From: Sesamum alatum
Taxonomy: Eukaryota; Streptophyta; Magnoliopsida; Lamiales; Pedaliaceae
Direction: 5' to 3'
NCBI GenBank assembly: GCA_034509735.1
Contig: JACGWO010000006.1
Coordinates: 35,643,141-35,707,140 of the forward strand
Length of the DNA stretch: 64,000 nucleotides
Part shown: positions 13,001-25,981 of the stretch, piece by piece
How positions within the stretch are numbered: the stretch's first letter is position 1
Layout of the letters: each line of letters begins with the position of its first letter
Notes under the pieces: model-generated
The model's input: the letters and a program-made list of their open reading frames with translations, nothing else
What the model was told of the DNA's origin: nothing
The model's database searches: none
Translations under genes and position numbers: made by a program

Positions 13001-13068
13001 CTGGACAGAGAGAGGAGGGGGGAAAAGGGCATCATGTGGCTTCGATTTTGGACTTCGTTGGCTTCTAA
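10058..13068 (+). CDS. Vicilin-like 7S globulin with N-terminal Cys-rich antimicrobial-type repeats
   Basis: Exons 10058-10505, 10622-11053, 11144-11319, 11423-11503, 11599-11868, 12479-12794 and 12881-13068 join in phase to give 636 residues. ATG 10058 opens a signal peptide (MAVIKLNTK plus a Leu-rich core). Three C-X3-C-X11/12-C-X3-C modules follow (CFVSC..CEQRC, CLSKC..CRRTC, CQSRC..CQQKC), the pattern of alpha-hairpinin antimicrobial peptides of vicilins. After them come two cupin halves: NTFVLPHHSDAESVLVVVGG in the first, GGMIAPYYNTRSTKLVVVVGG and VPAGHPIATIAS in the second. It is a vacuolar seed storage protein. The intron 10506-10621 inside the Cys-rich region, with an AT microsatellite, looks extra compared with typical vicilins. 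AATAAA at 13141 may be the poly(A) signal. Confidence 0.93.
10576..10600. repeat. (AT)n microsatellite in vicilin intron 1
   Basis: An uninterrupted run of AT dinucleotides inside the 116-bp first intron. Confidence 0.9.
11908..12150. mobile_element. MITE with long terminal inverted repeats in a vicilin intron
   Basis: A 243-bp, near-perfect inverted repeat. The left arm starts GGTAAAATACAATTTACCCC and the right arm ends GGGGGTAAATTGTCTTTAACCC. The arms meet around 12020-12040. The flanking 10-mer TATTCTGGAG occurs at 11898-11907 and again at 12151-12160, a clear target-site duplication. A 9-10 bp duplication suggests a Mutator-like origin. It has no coding capacity. Confidence 0.85.
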
Positions 13069-13099
13069 TCCGAGGATACGATGATGACTTTTGTTTTTT

Positions 13100-14525
13100 T
13101 TTTTTGTGATGTAAATTTAAGTGTGCGATGAGTTTGTGTGAATAAATAAGGTGAGGCAATATGTACATAGCTAACTATAATAAGTGATGGAGTTTCAAAC
13201 CTTTTGTAATCTTCCTTGTGAAAAATGGACCAATCTTTAGTCTAATTGTTGCTTGGAGTTTAGAGTTTTTAATTTTGGTGTGAAAATTCAGTTTTTTTAA
13301 GGGTTCGTTTGGTTTAAATGAGAGGAAAAGGAAAGTGAAAGGGGAGGGAAAGAGAAAGAATAATAGTTTCCTTAACGTTGTTTGGAAAGATTAAAAACAG
13401 AGTAAATTTTAAATATTTTCTTGTTTGGATAGGACGAGAAAAATAGATTGATAAAAAAAGATTAACTTTTTGAAATTTTACTGTTTAATCCTTTTTTTAG
13501 TAGAAAATAAATAAATTAATATTATACTAATATAATTTTAGTATAACAAAGATTTGAAAATCTTATCAATAACAATATTTATTGAACAAGAATAATAATA
13601 TTTTTTATTAGTAAAAATATTTATCAAAATAAATATTATTTATTTATTCTAAATTATTTAATTTAAATAAAATAAAAAATATTATCAACGCCCTTAAATA
13701 TGGGTAATGGAGTAAATCAAATTAATATATATATATATATATATTTATCTTTTTGACTTTATACTTTCACTTTTCCATCCAATTTTGGATGAAAGCAAAA
13801 TTGGACTCCCCAGAAGTTTTATATACATCCAGTTTTATTTTTTCTCCTTTTTTTCTAAACCAATTACTAAATTTTTTCTTATGCGTCATCTTTTATTTCC
13901 ATTTTTCCCCCACCTAACATATTCTAACTTATAATTTGATGTAACGTAAAAACGCTAATTGAGTAGTAGATGTCCGAATTTGCAGGGACAATGTGGTTAG
14001 GGAGATTTTTCAATGAATTAAGAATAAATTTATTGAAATTAATTATTCATTTAATGATTAATAGTTGCACATAAGAGAGGGGATACATTATTCTACTCGA
14101 GCAGCATATGTACACCTCTATTTTTTAATTAGGGAATCAGATTTTTTGAACTAAGCTAATTTAAACTACAAGTCAATGAAGAGATTGCCATCTATTAATA
14201 ATTTGTTGATTAACTGGAATTGATTTTGGATAGGGTTAAATTTGTTGTAATTATTTCAATTAAGTGAAATTAATTATTAAAATATTTGTTTTGATCACAG
14301 CTTAATGAGTTGTCAATTTGATTATAATTCTATTAGGTCTTGTTTAACTTAGTCGGGGACCGAGCCATATATCATTCTGAATCTGGCTAGACACTTGTTT
14401 ATTTACAAAATAACCGATCGGGGGAGAGACGGCCTAGTATTAGTGGACTTAAATTCGGATAATTTTTAAAGTACAATCTAGACCGAATGTGGATGGAAGT
14501 CCACCTGCAAATGATTTGGTTAATA
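13100..14525. other. AT-rich intergenic DNA
   Basis: Downstream of the vicilin poly(A) region. Contains an (AT)n tract near 13723-13743. No gene or RNA recognised. Confidence 0.5.
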
Positions 14526-14528
14526 CCT

Positions 14529-15435
14529 GTAATGCCCCTGAAATTTGTTCAAATTTTAATTATACTTGGATGACATTAATGGAAGGCAAAAGATAGCGTG
14601 AGAATCCAAAAAAAAAAAAAATAAAAATACAAAGCCTAAGAAACCCTAAAGGGATGGAAAGTCCAATTCGAGTAAGCCATTCATTAAGGAGTAAAATAGG
14701 AGGTGCCTCTAAGAAGTCAGGTAGAAAGTGCCTCCAAGAACTAAATTGGCCTAAGAAGGCCCTAGTGATCTAGAGTTGAGATGACCAAGTCCACAGGGAA
14801 GCCCAAGGGTCTAAGATCTCCCAATCAAAGTAGGGGCTACAGCGGGACTCGTCCACGGGGCGACTAAAGATAACTCAAGTAACATCCATGTTGGACCTCT
14901 CAAGCCTCATCAACAAGCCCCACAAGACCGGATAAGCACCAACTGCTCAAGTAGGGACACATGGTGGCCGCAGGAAAAAGCTTGGGGGCGTCCTTGTTCC
15001 TAAGGTAACCTCTAACCACAGAAACCCAATAGAAGGAGGATATCCATTCAACTACCACGACATGATTTCAGGAACCTCATCCATAGTAGATTCTCATATC
15101 CTTCTCCCCCCCCCCCCTCCAAAAAAAAGAAAATTAGGGGACTCCAAGTCTCCAACCGTAAGGAAAAATAACCCTTCCACCGAATTCATGAGGGATTCAA
15201 CCTTAGGGGTTACTATAAACTGCGTACTCCCACAATGGAAAAAGTCAGTTTCAATCTCCCACTTGTCACAAAAAAAAAAAAAAATATTGATCTCTCAACT
15301 TCACTCATTTATACCGCCCTAATTTGTATACCGTACTGGATTGGAGCATACCTTTTGCTCACATCACAAGCATGTCCATATTTTGTCATACATTTATCTT
15401 TCATCCTTTTAGCGCATCAAATTTACTAAACAAGG
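14529..15435 (+). mobile_element. Decayed LTR-like sequence (possible solo LTR)
   Basis: A more GC-balanced block with purine-rich, translated-looking but stop-filled sequence, then GGGTTACTATAAACTGCG (TATA-like) at about 15207. It ends with ATTGATCTCTCAACTTCACTC and GTATACCGTACTGGATTGGAGC, which resemble the R/U5 ends of plant Ty3/Gypsy LTRs. No internal gag/pol or target-site duplication was found, so this is a cautious call. Confidence 0.4.
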
Positions 15436-15900
15436 CCTTAATTTGTTAGAAATTAAATGCATTTTTCACTAAATTAAGTATTACAAGTAATATGTCGATT
15501 CATAATATACTCATTGATAAGCTCAAATTTCATTGAATTTAATATTATAAATCGATCTTAATTAATTTAATAATACACTTAAATAAATAACAAATTTTAT
15601 ATTTCTGATTTCATCTGATTTATTGCAGCAAACGGTTCATTAGTCCAAAAGAGTTTGAGGCCCATTTGGTCGTCTGAATTTCTGCAGCCCACAGTTCCAG
15701 GCCCATCTGCACTCACAGTTGCATATAGCCCAAAGGGGGCCCAAGAGATCACTTGTTCTCCAAGACGCTTTCCCAGTCAAGCAAGAAGCAGCAAGCATAA
15801 AGAAGAACATCACCGGAAGGCAAAATCAAATACAGATCTGACTGAAAAATCAGGTGATAATCGATTCCGTTTGCCAAAAAATATACAGTAGAGAGCAAAA

Positions 15901-18433
15901 ATGGAGTCAGTGTTTGGATTGGTGGGTAAAGATTTCGCTATAGTGGTGGCGGACACATCGGCCGTCCACAGCATCCTCGTTCACAAGACTAACGAGGATA
16001 AGATCATGGTGCTAGATTCTCACAAGCTCATGGGGGCCTCCGGCGAGACCGGTGACCGGTGAGACCCTTTTCCCAATTGCTTAGGTTTTTTCTATCCCTG
16101 TGCGTGTTTGGTTGATTTTGATGTAGTTTTTTTGTTGAAGTTTAATATACTGCTTCTGTTGATTCTTTTGAGTCTCTGCGCGCGCGATGTGTGTAACCAT
16201 TGTGAGATTTAGGGTAAAACTTTTGGTCAAGAAAAGTGTATTCAGAATTGGATGAAATATGTCTAATTTGAGATGACTTGGAAAGAACGACTGGTTTCAT
16301 TTCCTGTGTTTTGTGCTGTGATGCTATGGTTAAGGTAGAAGAATGAAAAATAAAATTCTCAATTGTATTCGTAAAGAGAATGAGGTTGTATGAAATTTCT
16401 TAAGGTTTAACTTAGTTTATGATAAGTTAAAATTTTTAGGAAAAAGCATTTATTAAAATTTGGAGAGAGTTAAGTAACAATGAACTATTGCTGCAACAGA
16501 CACCCTGAAACTTACAAGATGTAGTGACTTGAAGGTTGAAGCGACCAAGGTAGTTGCTTTAGGCCTATCCTAAGTATTGTAGGCTAGTTTTGTGTTTGAT
16601 AGTGAGCTGATCATTGTTTTTAGTGAAAAAATATTGTGGGTGTAGCTTTCATTTTAAGTTTGTAACCAAGATAATTTATCTTTCTGCCATCTTGTTTATG
16701 TCGGCAAATTGATTGAACTTCTAATAGTTGTTTACTTTTGGGGGCCATAATAATTTGTTTTTGGTCATGGTTAAAATACTATATTTTGGGATCATAGTTT
16801 TGTAAGGTGATGTTTCCATTCTATATAAAACGAATTCTTTGTTGTTATGCTTAGTTTTTCTTGTCCGAATCACTTATCTAGTTGCTCTTCCTGTTGGCTG
16901 AAGCTCTATTGCTTGAGTTCAGAAGTTTAAGTGATTAACTTTCATGGAATGATGTTTTAGGGCTCAGTTTACTGAGTACATACAGAAAAATGTAGCCTTG
17001 TACCAATTTCGTAATGGCATTCCTTTGACGACTGCTGCTGCTGCAAACTTCACGAGAGGCGAGCTTGCCACAGCCTTGCGGAAGGTAATAAAGTTCTTTA
17101 GTGATTCCTCTATGACTGTTTGATCTATCTAGTAGAAATTTTAAGGTTTTAGATGTCTTTTCTTGATTACTTTGTAATTACTGGTACAATCCTCTTCAAG
17201 ATTGCTTGGATCATGAAGTTTTAGATTAACATAGATGCCGGACCTCTTTTGTACGTTTTGAACTTGAGAATATACTTTTCGACTTCAGGGACATGGTTGA
17301 TGATATATTATTTTCATATCTTTTTCTTTGTCCATTTCTTTCTTCATTGTCTGAGTGATATCTGTTTTTGTAATTGTGATAGAAAAACCTCAAGAATGTA
17401 AAAGATACAATTATGTCCAGTTAAATTGAAAGCCTAAAGAATATCTTTAGCTTTAGAAAGATAGTTGTTTGGGTCTTAGAAGTTTTGCCTGACTTTGAGT
17501 ATGAAACGACATCTAGAACACTTACCTGAATACATTGCCAAATTTGGCATACATCGTCCATTAATATTTGTGTTTCTCCCCTTGGCTTCAAGTACTTGAA
17601 GAATATCAGCTGATTGTTCATGGTGACTGCTTTTTCTAATTCTCAGGTTTAACAAAAACCTTCACTATAAATCCTTGCATAAGCTTGTTTGCGTATTACT
17701 CCGTAAAACCTACCTGCAATGTATTACTGCCACTTCTACTTCTGGAACACATAAATAGAAGCAGAAGGCGGTTAATTTTGTTCCATGGTGAGCATATTCA
17801 TGCATAAGGAACTGATTCATTTTTACCCCCATCTCCCAACGATATTGCTTTACACTCTGTAGCAGAATGTCTTTGGATTGGAAGTATGAAGCATTAAGTG
17901 ACTGCTTTAGATTCTATATACTTTGGTCTCTCTCTCTCTATTGCATGTTGAGATCAGTGATGGTATAAGAAGAACAGGAACTAGGAGATAGGTGCTCAGA
18001 CATTATGCAAAAAGTGGAAGTATGAAATTAAATCATGCTCAATTCGCAGCATTTTGCTTGTATTTTATTCAACCTTTTCATTTTGCTATTGTTTTGGTTA
18101 TTTCAGAATCCATACATGGTGAACATCATTCTGGCTGGATATGATAAGGAGACAGGCCCTTCTCTCTTCTACATCGATTACATTGCATCCCTTCACAAGC
18201 TTGATAAAGCAGCATTTGGTTACGGATCCTACTTTGCCCTCTCCATGATGGATAGGCACTACCGTCGGGACATGACAGTCGAAGAGGCCATTGAGTTGGT
18301 CGACAAGTGCATAATGGAAATAAGGAGTAGGCTGGTCATAGCCCCTCCAAACTTTGTAATCAAAATTGTTGACAAGGATGGGGCTAGAGAATTCGCCTGG
18401 CGTGAGTCTATCAAGGATGCGCCTGCCGCCTGA
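15901..18433 (+). CDS. PBD1: 20S proteasome subunit beta type-2 (beta-4), PBD type
   Basis: Exons 15901-16058, 16961-17084 and 18107-18433 join in phase to give 202 residues, the family's normal size (about 204). The start [20 protein letters not shown] lacks a propeptide and an active-site Thr1, as expected for the non-catalytic beta-4 subunit of the 20S core. Later blocks include [51 protein letters not shown] and [22 protein letters not shown]. It acts in the core particle of the cytosolic and nuclear proteasome. Intron 2 (17085-18106) is about 1 kb. The PBD1 versus PBD2 label is arbitrary. Confidence 0.95.
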
Positions 18434-18669
18434 GGCTTTGTACTCGTTTATGAAACTTTGAACTCTTGCTGCTGAAGATTGCAATAGACTACTCTGTTTA
18501 CAACTCCATATACTGGAAATGCTTTGTTTTAAATTTATAAAACTCCAGAATTCTTGCAGTTTGAGGAAATTTATGTGCGCTTAATCAACTGTGGATGTGA
18601 GATGTCCTCCTCTTTCTCTATCTTCATCACTACAAATTTACAATTGTTCATATTTATTTTGCTTGTACA

Positions 18670-18713
18670 ACCCCCCCCCCCCCCCCCCCCCCCCCCAACC
18701 CCAACCCCAAACC
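18670..18713. repeat. Poly-C tract followed by CCCCAA repeats
   Basis: Around 28 consecutive C residues followed by AACCCC units, about 240 bp past the proteasome-subunit stop codon. Directly visible. Confidence 0.95.
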
Positions 18714-18719
18714 AGTCTA

Positions 18720-19540
18720 CTAATAAAGAAAATTATCACCAAATTGATCCAGTTGCCCAACCAATACATTCTTGGGTTTCTTAAAAATGGGTTGTACTTC
18801 GGGTTAAATATATTTTGCATCTCTGAACTACGCTTGAAATGTATTTACTTCTTAAATTATAAAATGTAAAAAATTGCCGCTAATAATACGAATCATTTTT
18901 TTTTATGACAAAAATGTCATTATTTTCACCCTCTAAAATTATATCTATTACAATCATTCTTTAAAGCATAATTTAAATTATTATAAAAAAATTATTTAAA
19001 ATAAATACCATCCAAAATTTATGACTTTTCTAATTAGTATAGAATCAGTATAAACTCTATATATTTATATTCCTTATATTTTTTATATAACTGTTAAAAA
19101 AATTGCATAATTTTTACTTGTACTGTTATATATATTAAACATTTTTTAAAAAATAAATTATCAATACAATCTTAAAATATCACCCCAAACACACACACAT
19201 ATATAATGTAAACTAAGCAATTTATAATATAATTAATTTATAATATTCTATAACTTTTTGAATAATGATATTGTATATTTTAATTCGGCATGTATGTCTC
19301 AAGAGTTTTGTTACCTTTTATATTTTAAAAAATTAAATGCGACTACGTACATAATTGAGGGTTGCAAAATGTATTTAACTGTCTTATTTTTAAACTCTAC
19401 TTAGAGAGGACATCATTATTAGTAAGAAAAATAAGAAATTTGTGAATAATTTCTCCTAGTCTCATTGACTAAGCGCGGACTTGAGTAAAGAATAATAAAT
19501 ATTTAACAAATAGAGAGGAATCAACGGTAGGCCCCCCACC
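18720..19540. other. AT-rich spacer between PBD and SDE3
   Basis: No coding potential. The GC-richer stretch 19510-19680 is probably promoter/5' UTR of the SDE3 gene. Confidence 0.5.
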
Positions 19541-19687
19541 GCATCCGCAGCGTCGTGTTATTCATTTCTCATTTCAATATTACTGCCATTGCCACCCGCA
19601 CTCCACACTCTCTTCACCCGCTTCAACTTTCCTCTCCGACTTCAGGAACTAATCGAACACCTTTGGAGGAGAGAACTCTTTGATTCG

Positions 19688-21268
19688 GTACGTTTCATTG
19701 ACCTTGCATTTACTGTCCGTGCAATTTTTGTTAATGATTTTATCTTAGCTTACTAAAGAAGGGGGGCATGTTATGCGCGTTGCTTTTTCTTTTCTGAGAA
19801 CCCTTGATTGGGTTTCTTATGCGTAATCCGAGTCTGCATGTGTTTTGCTTCGATCTGCATTACTGTTTTCTGAGGGCCTAATTGAAGGAGCGGTTTCTGT
19901 TTTCGGTGAAATTCTTGTGATTGACGTTTCGGGTTTGGCTGTTCTTGGTTGATCCTGCATTTAATCTTAATTAATTTTTTCATGTACATTTGGTTTGGTG
20001 TGTGTTTGTTGTTGAAGAGGAGGGTTGGGTGAGTGTTTGGCGGAGAAGTATGAGTGCTGATATGTTGACGCTTGAAAACATTGCCAAGGAGTGAGGTTTG
20101 GAGCAGCTGAAGTGCTTTCTAATGATATATGATGGCCTGAGTTTATGTGAACTTAGATGGGTTTTTGCATCTATGGTGTTTGTTCATTAATTCAATATTC
20201 TTGTTGATTTTGCTTGTGTTTGAGTGCGGTGTTTCGGGAATCAGTGTAATATATTGTTGACCTTTGCATTAAGATTTACGTTTTCTTCAGTTACGAGCTG
20301 ATGTCGGGTTTATCTTCAGCATGAAGTTGGTTGATTTTGGATTAGGCTTGAGGAAAGTGGAGTGAACTCTTTTTACTTAGTGAATTTGCATTTTTTTTTT
20401 TTTTTGCTTTTGACAATGCTAGGTAGTCAGTTTTTTACCACTGTATCAGTTAATCCCTTAAAGTTTAAGTAGTCATCTTCTATATGTTATTTATTTTTCT
20501 AAATTAAAAAGTTGTAGTGTTTGCATTAAATAATGCATTACTTATGCAGTTTTATTGCCAACGGACAATGTATAAAGCGAAACTTGTATTTAAGACAAAT
20601 AACCAATGTTCAGATAGGTTGGCTTAATGACTTTTAGCTCCTGCAAAAACTTGTGAATAGGTTATGTTTCTGCCATGCAGTATGTGATGACTGATAAAGC
20701 ATATCACTCAGTTTTTGCTCACTTCACAGATACGTGAATGTGTTGTGTCCATAGCACTCTCATTCTGAACATATCTCATGAGAATCTTAACCAGTGTATT
20801 TGGCTGTTTATTTTCTCCAAACTCTTCAGACCAATATTCACAATATCTTCATGATTGAGAAGCAAATGAAACCTGTCTGACTGAATCAGTTATTTTATGC
20901 CATCCCTTAGTATGTCCCAAATTAAGTATTTGATCCTGCACCGACTTGTTCTTCATTTTGGGTACTCATCAATATGTCAACTATCCAAATTAAGTTTGTC
21001 CCAAATTAAGTATTTGATCCTGCACCGACTTGTTCTTCATTTTGGGTACTCATCAATATGTCAACTATCTAATAAATCAGCATTATCTGTCCAATCTTCC
21101 CATTGGAGGTGTCCGGTTGTTAAATTATTATGTTAGTCTTATCCTTGGTGTTTACATTCTTTTTGTTTTTTCAATCAAAATACTTGATTTTCTGCTGGTG
21201 ATGATGACATTGCTTTCACGTAGCTGGTTGATTTGAATCTTGCAGAGCTTCTAGAAAGTTTTCTGCAG
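19688..21268 (+). other. Probable 5' UTR intron of SDE3
   Basis: A donor TTCG|GTACGT sits at 19687/19688. Acceptors are available at TCTTGCAG (21245) and TTTTCTGCAG (21268), just before the first ATG of the SDE3 reading frame at 21275. Stops in all frames between make it non-coding. Inferred from splice signals only. Confidence 0.55.
20913..21070. repeat. 84-bp tandem duplication in the SDE3 leader intron
   Basis: The block TGTCCCAAATTAAGTATTTG..ATGTCAACTATC at 20913-20986 recurs at 20997-21070 almost without change (period 84). Confidence 0.95.
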
Positions 21269-21274
21269 TCATTG

Positions 21275-24200
21275 ATGGGTACAGTTCGTGATAAATCAGA
21301 TGATGAATACTCAGTCATTGGAGATAAAGGTGATATTGGATTCATAGATTTTGAAAATTGTAAATCTATTTGTAGCTACAATCCTTCTGAGGAGAGTCAA
21401 ATAGTCAATATATCTGTTCCATTTCCTTTAGTTAAAGGAAAACCTCAATCAGGATTTGTTGGAGAAACACTATTTGACTCAGTTACTATAAAAAACACTA
21501 CTGGTGAGCCATTAGATCTATGGTCCGTCAGTATTTATGACTCTAAACCGGAGAATTCATTTACAATTTCCATAATGGAGCCTCCAACTGCCAAGTCCGA
21601 CGAGGAATATATCCAAGATTTCGTGGAAGCATTCTCCTTGGAAGACAGAGTGCTAAGAACAGATCAGGCTCTGACTATCTGGTTGTCTTGCAAACCTAAG
21701 GAAATAGGCCTGCACTCAGCCGCTGTGCACTTCAGTGTTGGGGATGAGACAATAGAAAGGCTGGTTTTTGTGCTGGCAGAAGATAAAATCTCCCGGTCTC
21801 TATCATCCTCAAAACCATACCAAAGATCTAGGAAAAAGAAACAGGATGTGGTGAATGTGCATGCTGCAGATGCTGCATATGTTGTGGGACGCCGTCCTTC
21901 CAAAGGATCAAATCGTGGGTTTAGATATCAACTACCTGACTATCCCATTCCAGCGCAAATCCGGGACATGGTAAATAATCAGCAGATCCCTGATGTAGTA
22001 AATGAGGGTTTAACGGAGAGCAACTACGGTTCATTCTTCAAAACTTTACTAGCTATGGAAGAGATAAAGTTAGAGGTTTGTGCCAATTCATTTTAGGACT
22101 TAGATCTCTTTTCTACCTGTGTATTTCTCATGGAATAATGTCCCCCATGTTAGTTAGCGATTAAGAGTCCTTTCTTCTCCAGGAAGACATGCGGGCATAT
22201 GACATGGAGTGCGTCACTATGAAGAGCAAAAGGAAACAGTTCTTATCTCTTGAGGTCCCAGGACTAGCTGAGAAAAGGCCTTCACTTGTTAATGGGGACT
22301 ATATATTTGTGAAGCTTGCTACGGAGGACGAAACTGCAAATGTTGCATATCAGGTTGGTCCTAAACTGCATAGGCCCATTGTAGTTTATTCAATTCCATT
22401 GTCTGATGACTCACAAACGGTCCATCATGGAGCAATACAGTCCTCCAGCTGTCCAATGTCTATGAAGATTTTATGGTGGTCTCAGTGACTTCATTTCTTT
22501 GTATTACTACAATTTTCCCCCACACCTTCTAATTTGCCCTATGAACTTAAGACCTGAAAAATTATCTAATCCTATTGAAATAGAGTCGCTTCTCGTGTGC
22601 TTGTTTGCTTTGATTTTTCGTGCTTTTGCATTTGCTCATTGTAGGTTAGGGTCTAGAACAAAAGACCTGCTTGTATCTCCCTTCTTCTGTTAGATTGAAA
22701 CATAAAGTAGAGGAAAATGTGGGGTGGAGTGAATGACAGATTCTGGGATTCGTGCCACCAGCATTTCGTGAATATACTTACTTTTCCTTCTTTTGACAAA
22801 AGCATGTAAATGAAGATAACCAAGAGGCCAACCCTTTGTTAACAAGGGGGGTCTTAAATGATTAACTTGAGCAAAAGTGACCACACATTGTATAACTGGC
22901 TGATTATGATAAAGTGATTCACTAATATTAGTTGTCATCAATTGATGGAACAAGTTGGGGGTCAGTCTTTTAGGAAGGATCTTAAAGCCTACAATATTGT
23001 TTGTTTCAAGCAGATGATGCATGTTTGATCTTTGTCTGTACATCGGTTGGTATTTTACATGAAGACCCAAAATAAGGCTGGGTTTTCTGATCATAAACTT
23101 AGATAGAAAAAAATGTGCTACTAACTTGTGGTGCATGCAGCTATTCAAAATGTGGTAACCTTACTGTCGGTTTGACATGCTTTAAGTTCTGATCTTCTTC
23201 TGGAAGCTGAAAATTTTGTGGTTGTTGCACAGGGTTACATTCACCGAGTAGAGGCTGAAGAAATATACTTGAAGTTTGACCAAAAGTTTCAGAATAGTCA
23301 CAGAGATCACTACCTTTACAATGTACAATTCACCTATAATCGAACGGGAATGCGACGGTTGTATCAGGCTGTTGAAGCAGCTGAATGTTTGGACAGGAAC
23401 TTTCTTTTTCCATCTTTGCCATCCACAATGAGACTAACACAACACAGACCATTGGTGCCGATATCTTGCAACCTCAATGAGGAGCAAATGAGTGCCGTTG
23501 AGATGATCCTTTCCTGCAAAGGAGGATTTCCATATCTAATTCATGGGCCCCCAGGTACAGGCAAGACAATGACTCTTATCGAAGCTATCCTGCAGGTTTA
23601 CAATAAAAAAAGAAATGCTCGGATTCTAGTCTGTGCACCTTCAAATAGTGCAGCAGATCATATATTGGAAAGACTCATCAGCGAGAAATCAGCAATGATT
23701 CAGAAGAATGAGATCTTTAGGCTCAACGCCTATACACGTCCTTTTGAGGATGTCAACCCCAGTTACATTGAGTTTTGCTGTGTTGAAGATTTCATTTTCC
23801 AGTGTCCTTCACGTTGGGACCTGATGCAGTATAGGATCATTATATCGACATATACAAGCGCCTCTCTTCTCTATGCAGAAGGCATCAGGAGAGGTCATTT
23901 CTCATACTTTTTCTTGGATGAGGCAGGCCAAGCTTCGGAGCCAGAGACAATGGTTCCACTATCCCACCTTTACTTGAAGGATACAGTTGTTGTTCTTGCT
24001 GGGGATCCTATGCAGCTAGGCCCTGTAGTATTTTCTAGAGATGCTGAAAGCTTTGGACTCGGAACCTCATATTTGGAGAGACTCTTTGACTGTGAATTGT
24101 ATAGCAGTGGAAATGAGAAGTATATGACAAAACTGGTTAGGAATTACCGGACCCATGAGGCAATTCTACGCCTTCCTTCGGAATTGTTTTATGATGGGGA

Positions 24201-25334
24201 ATTGATCCCATGCAAAGAGGAAAACACAAATTTGTCCAGATCATGGGAAGACCTCCTCCCAGATAAAGAGTTTCCTTTGCTTTTTATAGGCATTCAAGGT
24301 TGTGATGAAAGGGAAGGAAGTAATCCTTCATGGTTCAATAGAATTGAGGCTAGCAAGGTAGTTGAGATAAGTAGACTTCTAATAGAGGAAAAGGGGCTGA
24401 AAGAGGATGATATTGGGGTTATAACACCTTACCGGCAACAAGTTTGCAAAATAAGAGGTGCACTAGAAAACATTGGTAAGCCCAACATCAAAGTTGGAAG
24501 TGTTGAACAGTTCCAGGGACAAGAGAGGCAAGTAATTATCATATCTACTGTCCGTTCGACTATAAAACATAATGAATTTGACAGGGTTCACTATTTGGGA
24601 TTTTTGAGCAACCCAAGGAGGTTCAATGTTGCTATTACCCGAGCCAAATCTTTGCTCGTAGTTATTGGAAATCCACACATCCTCTGCAAGGTAAGTTTGA
24701 ACTTCTACTTGTGATTACCTAATTTGTAAGGTGATATCAAACTTCACTATTACTTGTCCTGATGCCGCCATTTCTATATCTGCTAACTATTTCATAGGCT
24801 AGTATGTTCTGCTACCTTAGATAAAGTAGAAGCTAATGTTCCTTTAGTTTCAACGCTCAGAGTCATGACATCACCAGAGTCCATTTCCTAGGGAATTTAT
24901 TGTTCTTCTATTTGCTAATACTTTTATTTGTATGAATGTGGTAGGACTCAAACTGGAATAGTCTCTTATGGTATTGTGTTGAAAATGGCTCCTACAAAGG
25001 TTGCTTCCTCCCTGAAAGGGAGGTTTTCGGTTCGGAAGGACCTGCAGGGACTGAACATGCAGAGGCACAGTACTTGGGCTATGAGGTGGAAAATGATTTT
25101 CAACCATCAAATGAAAAATGGGATGAGGAAGGGGATAATTGGCAGCGTTCTGAAACGCAATGGGGTGAAGAGGCGGACAATTGGAAGCCTTCTGAAGATC
25201 AATGGGGTGACGAAGGTAACTGGAAATCTTCGGAAGGCCAGTGGGGTCAGGAAGAGAATCGGAGTCAGCCATCTGGCATTCGTCAAGGTGAAGCAGAAGA
25301 CCATTTTGTGCCGTCTGATGTACCATGGGAGTGA
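21275..25334 (+). CDS. SDE3: RNA helicase SDE3 (MOV10 family)
   Basis: Exons 21275-22075, 22183-22353, 23233-24690 and 24945-25334 join in phase 0 to give 939 residues. The start [19 protein letters not shown] matches the SDE3 N-terminus. Superfamily 1 (UPF1-like) helicase motifs: HGPPGTGKT at about 428-436 (Walker A), DEAG at about 553 (Walker B), GDPMQLGPV at about 581, VEQFQGQE, and [12 protein letters not shown] at about 784. The acidic C-terminal tail has WG dipeptides at 883-884, 897-898 and 910-911 within repeats of about 14 residues. SDE3 acts in RNA silencing and binds AGO proteins through GW/WG repeats (known for Arabidopsis SDE3). Stop TGA at 25332-25334. Confidence 0.96.
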
Positions 25335-25339
25335 ACTTA

Positions 25340-25980
25340 ATGCAGAGGAGACTGCAGGAACTGTTAGTGATCAGCTGAAACTCAGATGGTTCCAGATTAC
25401 TTGTTCTCTAATGCAGATTTTACAGAAAGTTTGGTTGGTTTCACTATGTATATTGTTTTTGATGGTCATAAAACCAATGTGTCTTAGCTGTTATCTACTT
25501 TGAACACAAAGTGCTCCAGTATAGGATTTCATGGGATTGACACAAGTGTTCAAACTTCTACATACAATTTTTGGTAGTGCGTGTCTTATCCACAATTCTA
25601 AGAATGATGAGCCACAATTAGATGCAGAAAGCATGGGGTGGAACTAAAATATATGTAAAGAAGAAAAGGGGCAGAAATTGATCTCCTGCAATTGATGTGC
25701 ATTATGGTATCTTCTAATTTTGAATTTCTTGCAGATATTTCTCACATTTCCTATGCTGCAAGGAATATGCAAGAGAAAAGCTTATGTTTCAACTACTTTG
25801 GGAACCTCTATTCAGTCAATGTTACACATCATTTGAACAAGAAATGAATCTTCAAAAAGATACAAGCACTGTAAGGGACAACATCCCAATTTGCAGTGTT
25901 CAGTCACCCATCCCCTAAACTATCTTCTACAAAAACCATTCTATACAAATCAATGTGGATTCTTGGCTCATAGCTGATGA
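25340..25980. other. Convergent 3' region between SDE3 and an LTPG gene
   Basis: Two genes end facing each other here, so this probably holds both 3' UTRs. No further gene seen. Confidence 0.5.
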
Positions 25981-25981
25981 T

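Noticed and set aside
22690..23148. 152-residue minus frame in SDE3 intron 2
   Set aside because: No recognisable domain, no start context; lies inside a well-supported intron.
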